DNA from: Piezodorus guildinii
Lineage: Eukaryota > Arthropoda > Insecta > Hemiptera > Pentatomidae
DNA length: 64,000 bases
Direction of reading: 5' to 3'
NCBI GenBank assembly: GCA_023052935.1
Contig: CM041297.1
Coordinates: 101,877,063-101,941,062, forward strand
Shown: piece by piece, positions 10,252-20,775 of the stretch
Layout of the letters: each line of letters begins with the position of its first letter
Position numbering within the stretch: position 1 is the stretch's first letter
Translations under genes and position numbers: made by a program
The notes under the pieces: generated by a model
Databases searched by the model: none
Seen by the model: the letters and a program-made list of their open reading frames with translations, nothing else
Told to the model about the DNA's origin: nothing

Positions 10252-10575
10252 GGATAAATTTAATCTACCAAGATCGCTGTGTGAGAGCTTGAAGGACTGA
10301 GGTTCATCAAAGAGTGCCATCTGCTCCAAGAACTATAAAGGATAAAATAATAATAATTAAAAAAATAAATAAATGAAAAAAATAAAGTAAAAAAGAGGAA
10401 AGGAAAAAAAATTGTAATAAAGTAATTTCTAAACAATATATAAATAAAAATTTGTGTTTTATTATTTTAAACTTCTTAAAAAAAAATCTGTTAATATAAA
10501 TATATTCGGTGCTAATAACCAAGAGGTTGAGCACCTATTCCGATACCCTAACCCCATAAGAAGTATCGCAGTCCA
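10252..10575 (+). mobile_element. I-like LINE 3' end (family I1)
   Basis: 10285-10335 matches the last coding codons of the LINE relic at 51327-51512 (minus): both read '...gagagcttgaaggact...' and close with an AACTATAA stop. An A-rich 3' UTR follows. The copy ends with 'cggtgctaataaccaagag' at about 10506, also present on minus at 51045-51072. This pairing at two loci shows one LINE family with an A-rich 3' UTR of about 160-240 bp. Confidence 0.65.
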
Positions 10576-11160
10576 GATAATCCTACTGATTTAAATTAAA
10601 CAAACCTTAATTTTTTTTTGTAATTTCTCAATCAATTTCTTTGTTTGTTTTTTTTAGAATATGAGTACCAAAATAAACTACAATATTCAATTCGAAATCT
10701 TATTAGGGAGTTTAAAAACAGTTTATGGATGATCATAATTAACGTCCATTATTGACATTAATTTCAACGATAAATACAACCAAAATATTTTATTCCAGAC
10801 TTGCACGGCAGTCTCTTAAACGTTTAAGAGGGGATTGATTTTCCACCCAAGACTGTGAACCTTGACTCTGAAATCACCGAGTGATTCTGAATACCCGATA
10901 TTCCCGAAGGACTCACTTTACCATGTTCCGGGATGCGATATCAGGTCGGGAAGTACACTCTTTCGGGTCACGCGCGACTGACAATTTCTGAATTCTTCTT
11001 CCGCCTCTTAAGGTCTTCTTCTGCCTACTTTTGGACTTTATAAATACGTTAATACAATTTTAAAATATTTATTTTGTATTAAGTATATCCTATACACTCT
11101 TTTTTAATAATTTAACTATTTAAAGTCAATCTCAAGTTTAAATAAAACAGAATAAAATTT
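10576..11160. other. Non-coding stretch with a GC-richer patch
   Basis: 10790-11045 has more balanced composition (e.g. 'cgggatgcgatatcaggtcg'), with no long frame and no recognisable repeat. The rest is AT-rich. Confidence 0.35.
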
Positions 11161-11164
11161 GGTA

Positions 11165-12310
11165 CCTAATGTATTTTTTTTTTAAATATTGCGCTCTGTA
11201 TCGAAGAACTTGTACGATACTGTACGCGGACAACACTGCATCTACCATAACTCCCTCATCATGAAATTACGAATAACAATGTTATTTGTATATGAAGATA
11301 TGTCATATCATTATGTATTTATGGGTTTATAACTGGCTATACCTGGTGAGGCCTGAAGGCACTGAGCGTACCTCAATGATGCTGAAAACATTTGGTACAG
11401 TCAGGGAGGAAGATGAAGGCGAGAGTGTAGGCTTAACAGAGGAAGTGTGATAATGTGATGAAAGAACACGTTAATATTCACTAATTATTGTATTTATAAT
11501 TTAACAATATGCTTTGTAAAATACACATGTTCTTGTTATTAGTAATGTATAACCTCAAGGAGGTAATAAACCGTTGTTATTGAAAGGTGGTTTTATGAAT
11601 TATTACAATAACAAGCTTCTTTTAACTTGTGATTTATTTTATTGTTTATTAACTTTCCTGCGCTTTCCAACGGTATATTGTACTTTTATATACCTATTCT
11701 TGATTCAAGAATAAATTTTTGATGATTTGGCGACTGAAAATCCAGGTATTATTTTCCATCTAAATAATACCTTTGTTGTATTGTATATTACTTATAAACT
11801 TCCAGGAAAAAACTCTCTAAATGGTAATAAACACCTTATCAAAATCTGTGCAGTGGTTTAGAAGAAATTCCCGGAAACCAAGAATCGCAGTATCATTTTA
11901 TATAAAGAAAGATTGAGATATATTGTAATTATTTATAACAAGTAATTAATTATAACTTCAGCCATCTTGAGCGAAGTCACTATATGTAATTAATAAAAGT
12001 AAATTAGGGTCACCTGAAGTGTGATGGCTAGCCCAAGGTTTCCGGTAGATGACCCTAGGATTTGTTAACGGGAATAATAAATCCTAGATAATGCCGTCCG
12101 AAGGAAAAAAAAATACATAAAAAATATTTCTATAGTTTTCTCCTCTATTTAAATATAAAATACGTTCAAGTTAAATATTTATCCTCGTTTTAAGATGATA
12201 TGGTTAATTTTTTTCGAGTCTACAAAATTAAAAGAAAATTGAAATTATCGGCATTTCAACACTTTCAGACTATTTCAATCAGAATGAAATACTAGGTTCT
12301 ATTACTCCGT
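11165..12310. repeat. Fragment of repeat family F
   Basis: It carries blocks shared with other F copies: 'tacgatactgtacgcggac' near 11217 (reverse complement near 56430), 'ctttccaacggtatatt' at 11668 (also 13810; reverse at 16835 and 56280), and 'ttcagactatttcaatcag' near 12264 (also 14040; reverse near 21090). A SINE fragment sits inside at 12005-12105. A 40-codon frame at about 11310-11450 is open but unrecognised. Confidence 0.5.
12005..12105 (+). mobile_element. tRNA-derived SINE fragment (family B)
   Basis: The phrase 'ccctaggatttgttaacggg' and the following 'aatgccgtccgaagg' match the body of the full SINE B at 34179-34461. The tRNA head is partly deleted and the 3' half is missing. 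Confidence 0.65.
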
Positions 12311-13210
12311 ATTAACATAGTTCTCAAAATTATCTGTAAGTTTCTGAAACAGCCCTTATCAAAAATATTTTTTTACTGAAAAGTTATAGCAAATTGTTCA
12401 TGTTTAATGGAAAACTAAAAGTTCACATAGCTACCTGTAATAAAAATATGCCTGCGATAAAACTATACTTTTTTTTACTGGTATCTAATTATCTCTATTT
12501 TTGTTGCCTGATTTTTAATTTTGATTTAAGTTTTCTACTAATTATAATTTTTTTTGAATAAGGCACAATTGATTTTTATTAAACTCGTTATTTTGAGATT
12601 GTCTTATACATAAATTAAGTCTGATTCCAATGGAAATATTCTGATAGAAGTCAAGTGCTATATTTTCCAAATAGCTACCTCTAAACTGACTTATGAATTT
12701 TGCTTAAACTATGTGTCATATGCGTTTTTAAAAATAAATTTAAATACTAGAAATGTCAGGAAAACCCTAAAACCAAACTCATTTTATTGTATATAATAAT
12801 TCCATATTTAATTAAGAATATTAAACTACTAAGGTGCAAAATTAGGCGAAGTATGCATTTTTATTTATTGAAAAAAAATTAGTGATCGTCATTTGCACAG
12901 TTTTCTGCTAAATAATTACCATTAAATTGCTAGCTTAATATGTCGAGTTTTTGAGTTTTTAATTATAATGAGGAACATGAAAAACGTTGTTAATGGTATT
13001 TATTAAATAAAGCTTATCGAAATAAAGAACCAATATGTTTAAAAACCAATATTTGCCCTTCGGGTCGCTTAGTTGAATTCATCGCCGTTTTAAGCTTATT
13101 GGTTATTGCCCGGGTCGGAATGTTTGCTAAATAAATAAACTTCGCCTTAATTTAACATTTATTGGTTTAACGAATTCGTTACATGCCTTTCTGGTGTCTA
13201 CATCGTGTTT
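12311..13210. other. AT-rich non-coding stretch
   Basis: No gene or classifiable element seen. 13040-13160 is slightly richer in GC ('cccttcgggtcgcttagttg') but has no long frame. Confidence 0.4.
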
Positions 13211-13335
13211 AAACTGGTTATAACAACAAAATATATTCCATATATTATAATTTTCATTTAGCCATTTCAGAAGGTTTAACAGCGATTTCTAAGCATGGCT
13301 ATTAAACTAACATAATATTCTTTACCATTTACTAT

Positions 13336-13552
13336 TTTAATAATAATAATAATAATAAAACTTTATTCTGGGACTATGTCCCTTAGAAGATAACAGAAAT
13401 AAACAGTAGATATTCACATATATGCCTGGTCAAGAAAACAATAAAATTAATTTGTATTTACAAATGTGAAAAAAAAGAAAAATTAAACAATACCTAGACT
13501 TATATACATTCATGTACAAAAAGTATGGATAATAAACACACAAGAAAAAAAT
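13336..13552 (-). mobile_element. CR1-type LINE 3' tail (minus)
   Basis: It starts with an (AAT)n tail, then the conserved terminal stem at 13370-13382 (GGGAC-TAT-GTCCC). About 170 bp of 3' UTR follows before it joins family F sequence at about 13553. A tail-only insertion. Confidence 0.7.
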
Positions 13553-14249
13553 CTGGTGCGGGCAACACACGACTTTCACTAACCTCCATTTTTAAAATCA
13601 ATGAAAGAATTTTCAACTACTGTTAGATATAAAAATACGTGTAACTATTAAAGAATTAATTAAATTGAATTTCTATAAAAACATGTGTTTTATTAAAAAA
13701 TCTATTATATTATTATCTAAAATAATCAGTTAGTTTTATCTTCTTTTCATCACTCTCTATTAACTTTTAAAAGCTTGTGTATGAGATAATATTTTTTCTA
13801 AAATCTTTAGCTTTCCAACGGTATATCATAAATTACTGCTCTTATGATCAAAAACAAAAAAGTGCACTAAAAATATTTATTTCAGTTTTCTTCTTTAGTT
13901 GTTTTTTAAATCCGCACAACATACATATTTACCTGTTTTTCATCAGTGGTAACGATATAATATAGTTATTTTTATAAATCAACAAAATTAAAGGTACTTT
14001 AAAGAATTTTTTTTTTAAATATCGTCATTTAAGCCCTGTCAGACCATTTTAATCAGAATGAAACCTACATGATATTAAAGCCCATTAAATTTTACATCGA
14101 TATAGCGAGTTTAATCAAAATCGTCGGAACCGTTTTCAAGGAAATTGAAAAAAAGGTGCAAAATGGTATAAAGTGGCTCTTCTGGTAAGCTCATTTTGAT
14201 GAAAAAGGTTTTGTAACGTCTCGGGCGTACATTTGTCTTAAATATGAAA

Positions 14250-14561
14250 TTTTCCTTGCCTCCCTTGCCCAAACGCCTTGCAAATATTTCTAGCGGCCTC
14301 AGCTGCTGTATGGCCGAGTTTAAACTCGTACAAAAATATTACTCGAAAATCGCGTGTTTCCATGTTCATATTTGGAGGTATACTAAAAAGTGGGTAATTG
14401 ATTGGGAAGCTAATGTTTATAAACAAAGGTAGAGGATTAGTAACTGTTTTCTTTAAATAATAATAAATAATAAACATTAGGAAGAAAACAACAGAGACCT
14501 GCAAAATCCTTTATGTATTTCAGAAACTATAAAAACGGACATTTCATGTGAAACAACCCAA
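14250..14561 (-). pseudogene. mariner transposon remnant: 5' TIR and transposase N-terminus
   Basis: On minus, after a TA, the sequence starts TTGGGTTGTTTCACATGAAA (14561 downward), a mariner-style terminal repeat. About 180 bp later, the normal distance, a frame begins METRDFRVIFLYEFKLGH and runs on as TAAEAARNICKAFGQG. This is the first helix-turn-helix of mariner transposases, which binds the TIR. After about 36 residues the similarity stops and family F sequence begins near 14250, so the catalytic DDD domain and the other TIR are gone. Dead remnant. Confidence 0.75.
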
Positions 14562-14717
14562 TAACTTCTTATATCAAAACAATGTAATTTTGTAAAAAAA
14601 AAATAGTAAAGAATCTAATGTTAGTTTAAGGGTATTTCTCGGAATTCGCTGTTACACCTTCTGAAATGGCGAAATGAAAATTATAATATATGCAATACAT
14701 TTAGTTGTTATAACCAA

Positions 14718-15120
14718 ATTTTGAAATTTTCGCTGTAATCAATGGTTTTAATAAGAACTAGCATCCATCCAAATAAGAGAGCACATATATCATACAATTT
14801 GTAGTTAGATACTAGCCTTTTGAAATTGTTGTAACTTATTCGAGGATGCATTTATGAAATTTCTGGTTCGTCGCGACCATGGCTAGGGTTTAATGAGACG
14901 GTGACCACAGCACTAGGAGAAGGAATTCTCATGCGGGGCAAACATCTCTTACGGAATGCAGTATTAACAATGGAATTCCTCCCCTGTCGCGCCATTGTTC
15001 GATGTGTCCACTGGCAATATCCACTTCCGGTAATTGATATCGTCGCCAAATTCTCACTACACTACATTATGAATTAGTTAATTTATTTTTATTTTTTTCA
15101 TTATGTATCGTTTAGAATAT
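14718..15120. other. GC-richer island, unclassified
   Basis: 14850-15050 is clearly GC-richer than its surroundings, with a 65-codon open frame on minus (14852-15049). I could not match it to a protein or element family. Confidence 0.3.
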
Positions 15121-15124
15121 CTAT

Positions 15125-15485
15125 GCCAAAACAATGAAAAACTGTCATTTGCAAAAAAAAAAAAAATCTGGTGTACACAACACACGACTTTCACTTACCT
15201 AATTTGTAATAACCATAAAGGACATTATTGTTGATTTAGAGATGAAAACAGTTCCATGAAATTACATCGAGTTTCGAATAGAAAGATGTGTTTTATCAAA
15301 TAATGTATCTGATTATTCAGCAAATTACCTAAAGGTGAAAAATGAATATTAGTGAGTTAGTAAAGTAGCACTTCCGATAAGCCGATTTTAGTAAAAACTT
15401 ATTGTAACATCTCGCTCGTATATTTGTTTTAAATATGAAATTTCAGTTGCATACATCTTTTCGTTTTCGTGGTGGATTTACCGGA
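15125..15485. repeat. Fragment of repeat family F
   Basis: The 'acacacgactttcacttac' block is at 15176. The 'agtagcacttccgataagc' block at 15366 matches 14168 and 22697. It continues to 'gtggatttacc' near 15482, where F copies elsewhere enter their terminal repeats. The internal middle part is missing. Confidence 0.6.
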
Positions 15486-15689
15486 ATAGAATATAATATA
15501 TTTTTATTTGTGAAAGACAAATCATGTACAAATTCACTACATAACATACAATTATAAAACAAACATAACCTGAGTCTAGCGCTCTATAAAAAAAAAATAA
15601 ACAAAAGTTAAACAAGTATTACTTAACAATACAATAACAAAAATAAAACAAACTGGATAATACTATATTAACATAATATTAAACTTAAA

Positions 15690-16215
15690 GTATTGAGGCT
15701 CGCCGCTTTAGGCTGCTTCAACACTTACTAGACAAACGGTCAAACCTTCCTCTGAACTACAAAAGGCTTATCTACATGACTATTTTAAGACCAATCCGGA
15801 CTTACGGAGTAGAGCTTTGGGGGTCTACTAAACCACCAAATTCTTCCCGCATCCAATCCTTACTATCCAAAATCCTTCGTAAAATCCTCAACGCTCCTTA
15901 CTTTGTCACGAATAAACTTATTTCCCTAAAGACCTTAATGTTCCCTTTGTTACTGATTTGGCCCGGACCAGTTATCAATCCTTTTATGACAAACTCCATT
16001 CGCACTCTGACCCACTAGTTTCAATCCTTTCTTCCTCGTCAATTCCGGATTATCCTCCGAGGCGCCTGAAAAGGAAATGGCCCCGGGACCTTCTAGTTTA
16101 GAATATTTTTAGAGTGCTTCCAATGGGAAGCTTCTCTACATGTATATCAAGTCATTGTATTATATAACACATCACATTTACTTGATGTATTTTTGTTAAA
16201 ACAGTTGTAAATACC
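15690..16215 (+). mobile_element. Jockey-type LINE 3' fragment (family J1)
   Basis: Best-preserved J1 C-terminus. The reading NYKRLIYMT-like to 'RPIRTYGVELWGSTKPPNSS', then SLLSKILRKILNAPYFVTN, then a final block encoding RRLKRKWPRDLLV near 16055-16095. The 3' UTR ('agagtgcttccaatgggaag') ends with CAATAAAATT at about 16215. The C-terminal region after the RT thumb is typical of Jockey ORF2. Frame shifts split it near 15980. Confidence 0.8.
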
Positions 16216-16492
16216 AATAAAATTAATTAAAAAAAAATATTGAGAATTACTTAAAATAAGTAGAAGCGTAATATAAGTTATTGTTTCGAAAACTATTTAC
16301 ATAATATAATTTATATGGCACATACAGTATCATACTTATTACATATTTTTAAAATATATATATATAATGTCTGTTCAATTTGGCTTTACTACTAATGTTT
16401 AAAATATTTTCAATGTTTTTTAGATCTGAAGATGCGAAGTTTAAGATATGTTGCGATTATAATGCGGTTTTAAGATATGTTGTCTATTTTCT
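16216..16492. other. AT-rich non-coding stretch
   Basis: AT-rich, with a short TA run at about 16350-16368. Nothing recognised. Confidence 0.4.
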
Positions 16493-16685
16493 TTAGGTAG
16501 GGTTCTTTGGGAAGGTTGAGCAATATATGAGAATGTGGTACGAATTATTAGTGAAATAACTATTGCAGAATGGACAAAGTTCGTTTGCCTTGAAACTAAT
16601 TATTTTGTTTCCATGATGGTGTTTGATGCGCTCTGGATTTCCTACTCTTAGTTGACTGATACACTTTATTTTTCTACTTTCACCT
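16493..16685 (-). pseudogene. LINE ORF2 C-terminal zinc-knuckle relic
   Basis: The minus frame reads QLRVGNPERIKHH, then NELCPFCNSYFTNNSYHILI, then YCSTF. This Cys-x2-Cys...His...Cys motif is the C-terminal knuckle of several LINE ORF2 proteins. Upstream codons run into the terminal repeat of an F copy at 16686, so F appears to have inserted here or the two are joined by deletion. Confidence 0.6.
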
Positions 16686-17217
16686 ACTATATATAGTAAT
16701 GGAAAGTATTGCGATCGCGAACATTTTTTAATTCCAGTTTTCAACGGGGATACACGTTTTAGGGCCCCCTGAGTCCAAATAACCAAGTTCCGCAAATAGG
16801 TTTATTTTGAACATAGCAACAGTAATATACACTTGTAATATACCGTTGGAAAGCTAAAGATTTTAGAAAAAAAAAATATTATCTAATACACAAGAGCTTG
16901 TAAAAGTTGATAAAGAGTTATGAAAAGCCGATGAAACTAACTGATTCTTTAACAGTTTCACGTTTTTTTATCAAGTGTATTTGAAAATTCTTTCATTGAT
17001 TTTAAAAATGGAGGTAAGTGAAAGTCGTGTGTTGCCCTCACCAGTTTTTAAATCTAGCCTATACTTTTACAACCTATATGTTTAGTTTTACCACACACAC
17101 TCAAAGACCTGTTTACGGGTATTGATTATTTGGACTCAGGGGTCCATGAAACGTGTATTACCTGTGGAAACTGAAATTCGAATTTTTTTTTCCGATCGCT
17201 ATACTTTACCGTACTAT
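16686..17217. repeat. Repeat family F, short TIR-bounded copy (about 530 bp)
   Basis: The left end ('ggaaagtattgcgatcgcg', 16699 on) and right end (reverse complement 'gtaaagtatagcgatcgg', about 17212) are inverted repeats of roughly 90 bp. They share an inner phrase 'cccctgagtccaaata'. Inside are 'atataccgttggaaagc' (16835) and 'gtaagtgaaagtcgtgtg' (17015), in the same order as the longer copy at 20776-22935. No coding sequence. It behaves like a non-autonomous DNA element, but I see no clear target duplication. Confidence 0.65.
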
Positions 17218-18290
17218 ATATTTCAGTATACTTATTAATATTATTACTTGCAGTATTGATATTAATTCTCGCCTTTAAATTATTACCCGATTAGGGCATG
17301 GCTTCAGGAGAGTTAGATGTGTTACGAAATGAACAAATGATTGAGTAATATCCCGTGAATGTTTAAAACAATTAAAACTACCTTAAATAAAGTAATAAAG
17401 GTCGATAACCTAAATCTTTTATTACCGCATTCCACTATTAAAGAATGGTGTTGCAATAGGAGGATTAAAATAAATCTTATCAAATCATCTTTAGCCTTCG
17501 TTACTAACGACTTCCTGTCCTGTATGCTTTAGCAACATCACACTTACTATAAAAAAAAAAAAAAAAAAGGAAATAACTTTATACATCTTTAAGAGCATAA
17601 ATCTGCACCTACGCATTGATGGATTTTATCAATTTTTTCTGTAGAAAATTAAACAAAATTCGATCTGTTACTTAGTTCGTTCCTATTTTCAGGTTTAGAG
17701 AATCTTTGATTCTCCTGTCTATCTAATGACTGGAGACTACCAACACTATTAGGCCGTAGCCGGCCTACCGCTGCACTGCATTCCTGATTACAGCAACTTG
17801 ATGTCCTGTGCCAGCAATCACCACCATGTACCCGCAGGTACAATTTTGCCTGCCTCATATCCCACAACCTCCCAGGCACTATTATGCCCGCCTGATATAG
17901 CATATGCCCCTGATCGGCATGGCAATTTTAGATTATCTCTATGTAACATGGCTTGCTGCAGCTAAGCGAGTTTTCAATTAAACACTAAATTAATATTTTA
18001 TCATTTATTCGTATAATATAATGAATAAGAACGAGCTGGATATCCTCTGCCAAACATTTGAAGGACGAAGCTTCAAGGTTCAGGATTTTCAAATGTATTT
18101 AAAATTCAAACGAGGGTACACCTATGCACAGTCTGAAAAACCATCCTTACATTTCAGGCGAGAATATTTATTTCTTACATACGTTTCGAAATTGAAGGAT
18201 TAAAAGCATCACCCATTATTTCCTTTTCTATATACTGAAGTCGTGGGTTCAAGTATCGACAAACCCTTCAAACATGATTCAAGCATTAAC
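17218..18290. other. Non-coding stretch, one unexplained frame
   Basis: AT-rich sequence with a poly-A run at 17551-17570. 17650-17905 is GC-richer and has an 84-codon minus frame rich in Cys, Arg and Gly that I do not recognise. An 18021-18203 frame (+) is also unrecognised. No convincing gene. Confidence 0.35.
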
Positions 18291-18297
18291 CTAAATA

Positions 18298-18530
18298 CAG
18301 TGAGTGTCAAAAGTATTCGGAATCCATTACTATTCTGTAATTCACTTGTTTTTAACTTATTTTTTATTTTTTGAAAGAGTTGTTAACCACTTTATAATGT
18401 TAGAAGGAAGGTACACAATGGCTGAAACCAAAAATTACAACAACAGTCATTTTATTATTAACGTATTGAACGTTTATTTACGAAAAAATTAGAAATAGTG
18501 TATGTTAATGGTGTCAAAAGTATTCGGAAT
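18298..18530 (+). repeat. Left IR/DR arm of the Tc1-like element
   Basis: Outer direct repeat at 18298-18323, inner at 18511-18530. The sequence between them is not conserved with the right arm. Confidence 0.8.
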
Positions 18531-19706
18531 TTCTTGGTTTACTAGTTATATCAGTGCAGCGATCATAAATAAACATCCTGTTGGTAAAAACTTTTGTATA
18601 ATTATAGATTTTAGCCAATTAGGAATTGATCTTACTAATTAATTAATTGTTTAGTGTGAAATATTATCCCACTCCAACATTTATTGTATCTTGATGCCAT
18701 TTTCATTTTGAATATTGGATTTCCTGATTTTTTTTTTGTAAGACCCAAAAATAGTTAATTAAATTTGAAAGAAATAATGGAAGAGGGATTTCGAGAACTT
18801 TTTGAAAATTTTGCAGCAACTAAATATGAATAAATGACGTATATATGTCCAGAGTCATGGTCGCGCGCATGCTAATAATTTGATTTATTCCTAATTTTTC
18901 TTCTACTTTTAATTCTGGCTTTTCATACTCAGAAAATACACAAATCTATCAATAATTCTGTCCGTGAATCCAATGTTATCAAACTTTTTCAAAGAAAAAC
19001 GCACGCAAATATCACTGACCGCTCAAGGTGTTTTACTTTGGCATACTAAATTCTTTATTTGGTTTCCTCCAAACCATAATCTTTTCATAAGAACCATGCA
19101 TTTTAGTATGAGAGACATCTGTAAACATTTTAATTCACCAACCTTCTCTATAAAAACTGTTACAAACATTCAGCCTATTCTCTTATTTCCTTGCCTGCTG
19201 ATAGACCTTCTTGTACCATGTTTTCCTTTTCGTAAAATGTTTTTAGAACGCCGCGAACAGTTTATAAATTTATTGTGTATCCAGAAGTTCTGAAAAATTC
19301 ATAAATAAGTTAAGGTTTACTCATTTGTGGTATTTTTTTCTTATTTGATGAATATTTAGTCTTTCAGTTTAAACATTTAATATTTTTGGACGCTTACTTA
19401 TTTGCTTTTATATTTTATTATTATATTATCTACACTGTACATAGCCATCCATATATTCACATCAATGTTTTTCAACATCTCAACTATTTCTCTTTAGTGT
19501 TCACGTGTGAACGTGATAAAAATTATTCGAGGGCGTTGTACGATCGTTGCGTTTTTATTTTAGGGCCTTATTAAAAAAAAATAATCTTTTAATGGTTGGA
19601 TATATATAAGATGAGAGAGGAGAATTGTTTAGAACATAAAATTATGTCGAAGATAGGTGAGAATAATAAAATTTGAAACCATTAAACAACAGGATATTAC
19701 GATTTC

Positions 19707-19923
19707 CGAATACTTTTGACACTGAACGATCTTGTTATTTTACATTATTAATCGGATATTTTTAAAAACAATAAAGTTTTCGGTTATCTGGTCAGTGATT
19801 TTCCTTTATGGGAGTCTCTTTTAAAGATTTGGGAGTGAAAAAGAATTATATAAATTAATAGTTGTGAAATATAATAATTAAACGAAAAGAAATACGAATT
19901 CCGAATACTTTTGACACTCACTG
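19707..19923 (-). repeat. Right IR/DR arm of the Tc1-like element
   Basis: Inner repeat at 19707-19726, outer at 19898-19923, in inverted orientation to the left arm. Confidence 0.8.
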
Positions 19924-19925
19924 TA

Positions 19926-20770
19926 GATTTGAGTCTGCTTAATATAAGATTCATCCTAGAATTGAAAGTGCCTTATAGAAAAAAAAGTGAGATCACTCAT
20001 AGACAGAGCGGTGGTCAGGGTGAGCAATATATAATAGGTTAAAATAGCTCATATATAATTGATTTAAAATATTTACAAGAACTCCTTCAAGTTTTTATTG
20101 AAATCACTAGTAAAAAGCCTTACAAACTTATTTCACAACCTAATATTTGCGATACCTGTTTAATATATGGATATTTGTCAGCAACTTATTGTTATTATAA
20201 TATATAAAAAATCTGCCAATATGTATATCTCAGGATATTTATATTTGTTTAACCATTAACTGTTATTGGACCCTGCAAGCTCCATACAAGTTTTTCCTTT
20301 TAACCTGTTCATATACACACTTAATGCCTTTTACAATCGGACAATGCCAATCTCAGTTATACGCCAAAAGCTATATTCCAGTTTATCCCTTGCAAATCCT
20401 AAAGCAATACCACTTGGGAAGATAAAATTCGGTGACTACGGTCTGTTGCGCTCCCTAAGGATTTTAGGGCGTGTTCAGCCGTGAATTATTCTCAGCAGAC
20501 TAATGCTTCAGATTATGGCTTCACAACTTTCTAGGGGCTTCTTCGGGGTGTAAGACCATATCCTTCTTCTCATCTTTTCTTCCAGTATTCCTAGTCAGGT
20601 ACAGTTTTACTCTTAGACTTACAAACTTCCATTATTAATACCTTGCTAGAATTTTAAAGATTTTGTTGGAGGTAATATATCTCTAACACCCTATATTATT
20701 ACTGTAATTATCTCAACAAAAAAAAATAAAAAAAAAGGAAAAAAATGAGTCTATGAACTCTTCCAAAACA
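19926..20770. other. Non-coding stretch
   Basis: AT-rich. 20266-20490 has a 72-codon plus frame in slightly GC-richer sequence, without recognisable similarity. No other structure seen. Confidence 0.35.
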
Positions 20771-20775
20771 TCTGA

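Larger units (their letters stand above)
13213..14717. repeat. Repeat family F copy bounded by long inverted repeats
   Basis: The ends, 13213-13336 and 14600-14717, are inverted repeats of about 120 bp (e.g. 'ggttataacaac' against 'gttgttataacc', and 'gccatttcagaaggt' on both). Inside, 13553-14250 is the reverse complement of much of 20880-21600: the 'acacacgactttcac' block at 13568, 'ctttccaacggtatat' at 13810, 'agaccattttaatcagaatg' at 14040 and 'tataaagtggctcttctgg' at 14168. A CR1 tail (13336-13552) and a mariner remnant (14250-14561) are nested in it. No coding potential of its own. Confidence 0.6.
18298..19923. mobile_element. Tc1-like DNA transposon with IR/DR ends, inactive
   Basis: 1,626 bp, flanked by TA on both sides (18296-18297 and 19924-19925). 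The outer ends are perfect inverted repeats for about 26 bp beginning CAGTGAGTGTCAAAAGTATT. A second copy of the inner part (GTGTCAAAAGTATTCGGAA) lies about 210 bp inside each end (18511-18530; reverse 19707-19726). This doubled arrangement is the IR/DR structure of some Tc1 elements, where each repeat binds transposase. The minus strand between them shows only scraps suggestive of a transposase (a GTRRSISRQGNKRI-like linker and a KIMVWRKPNKEF stretch) in different frames with stops. I take it as dead; the coding remnant is uncertain. Confidence 0.8.

Noticed and set aside
16425..16470. CTGAAGATG followed by a GCG/CGC-like stem
   Set aside because: The required GAAAC core is absent.
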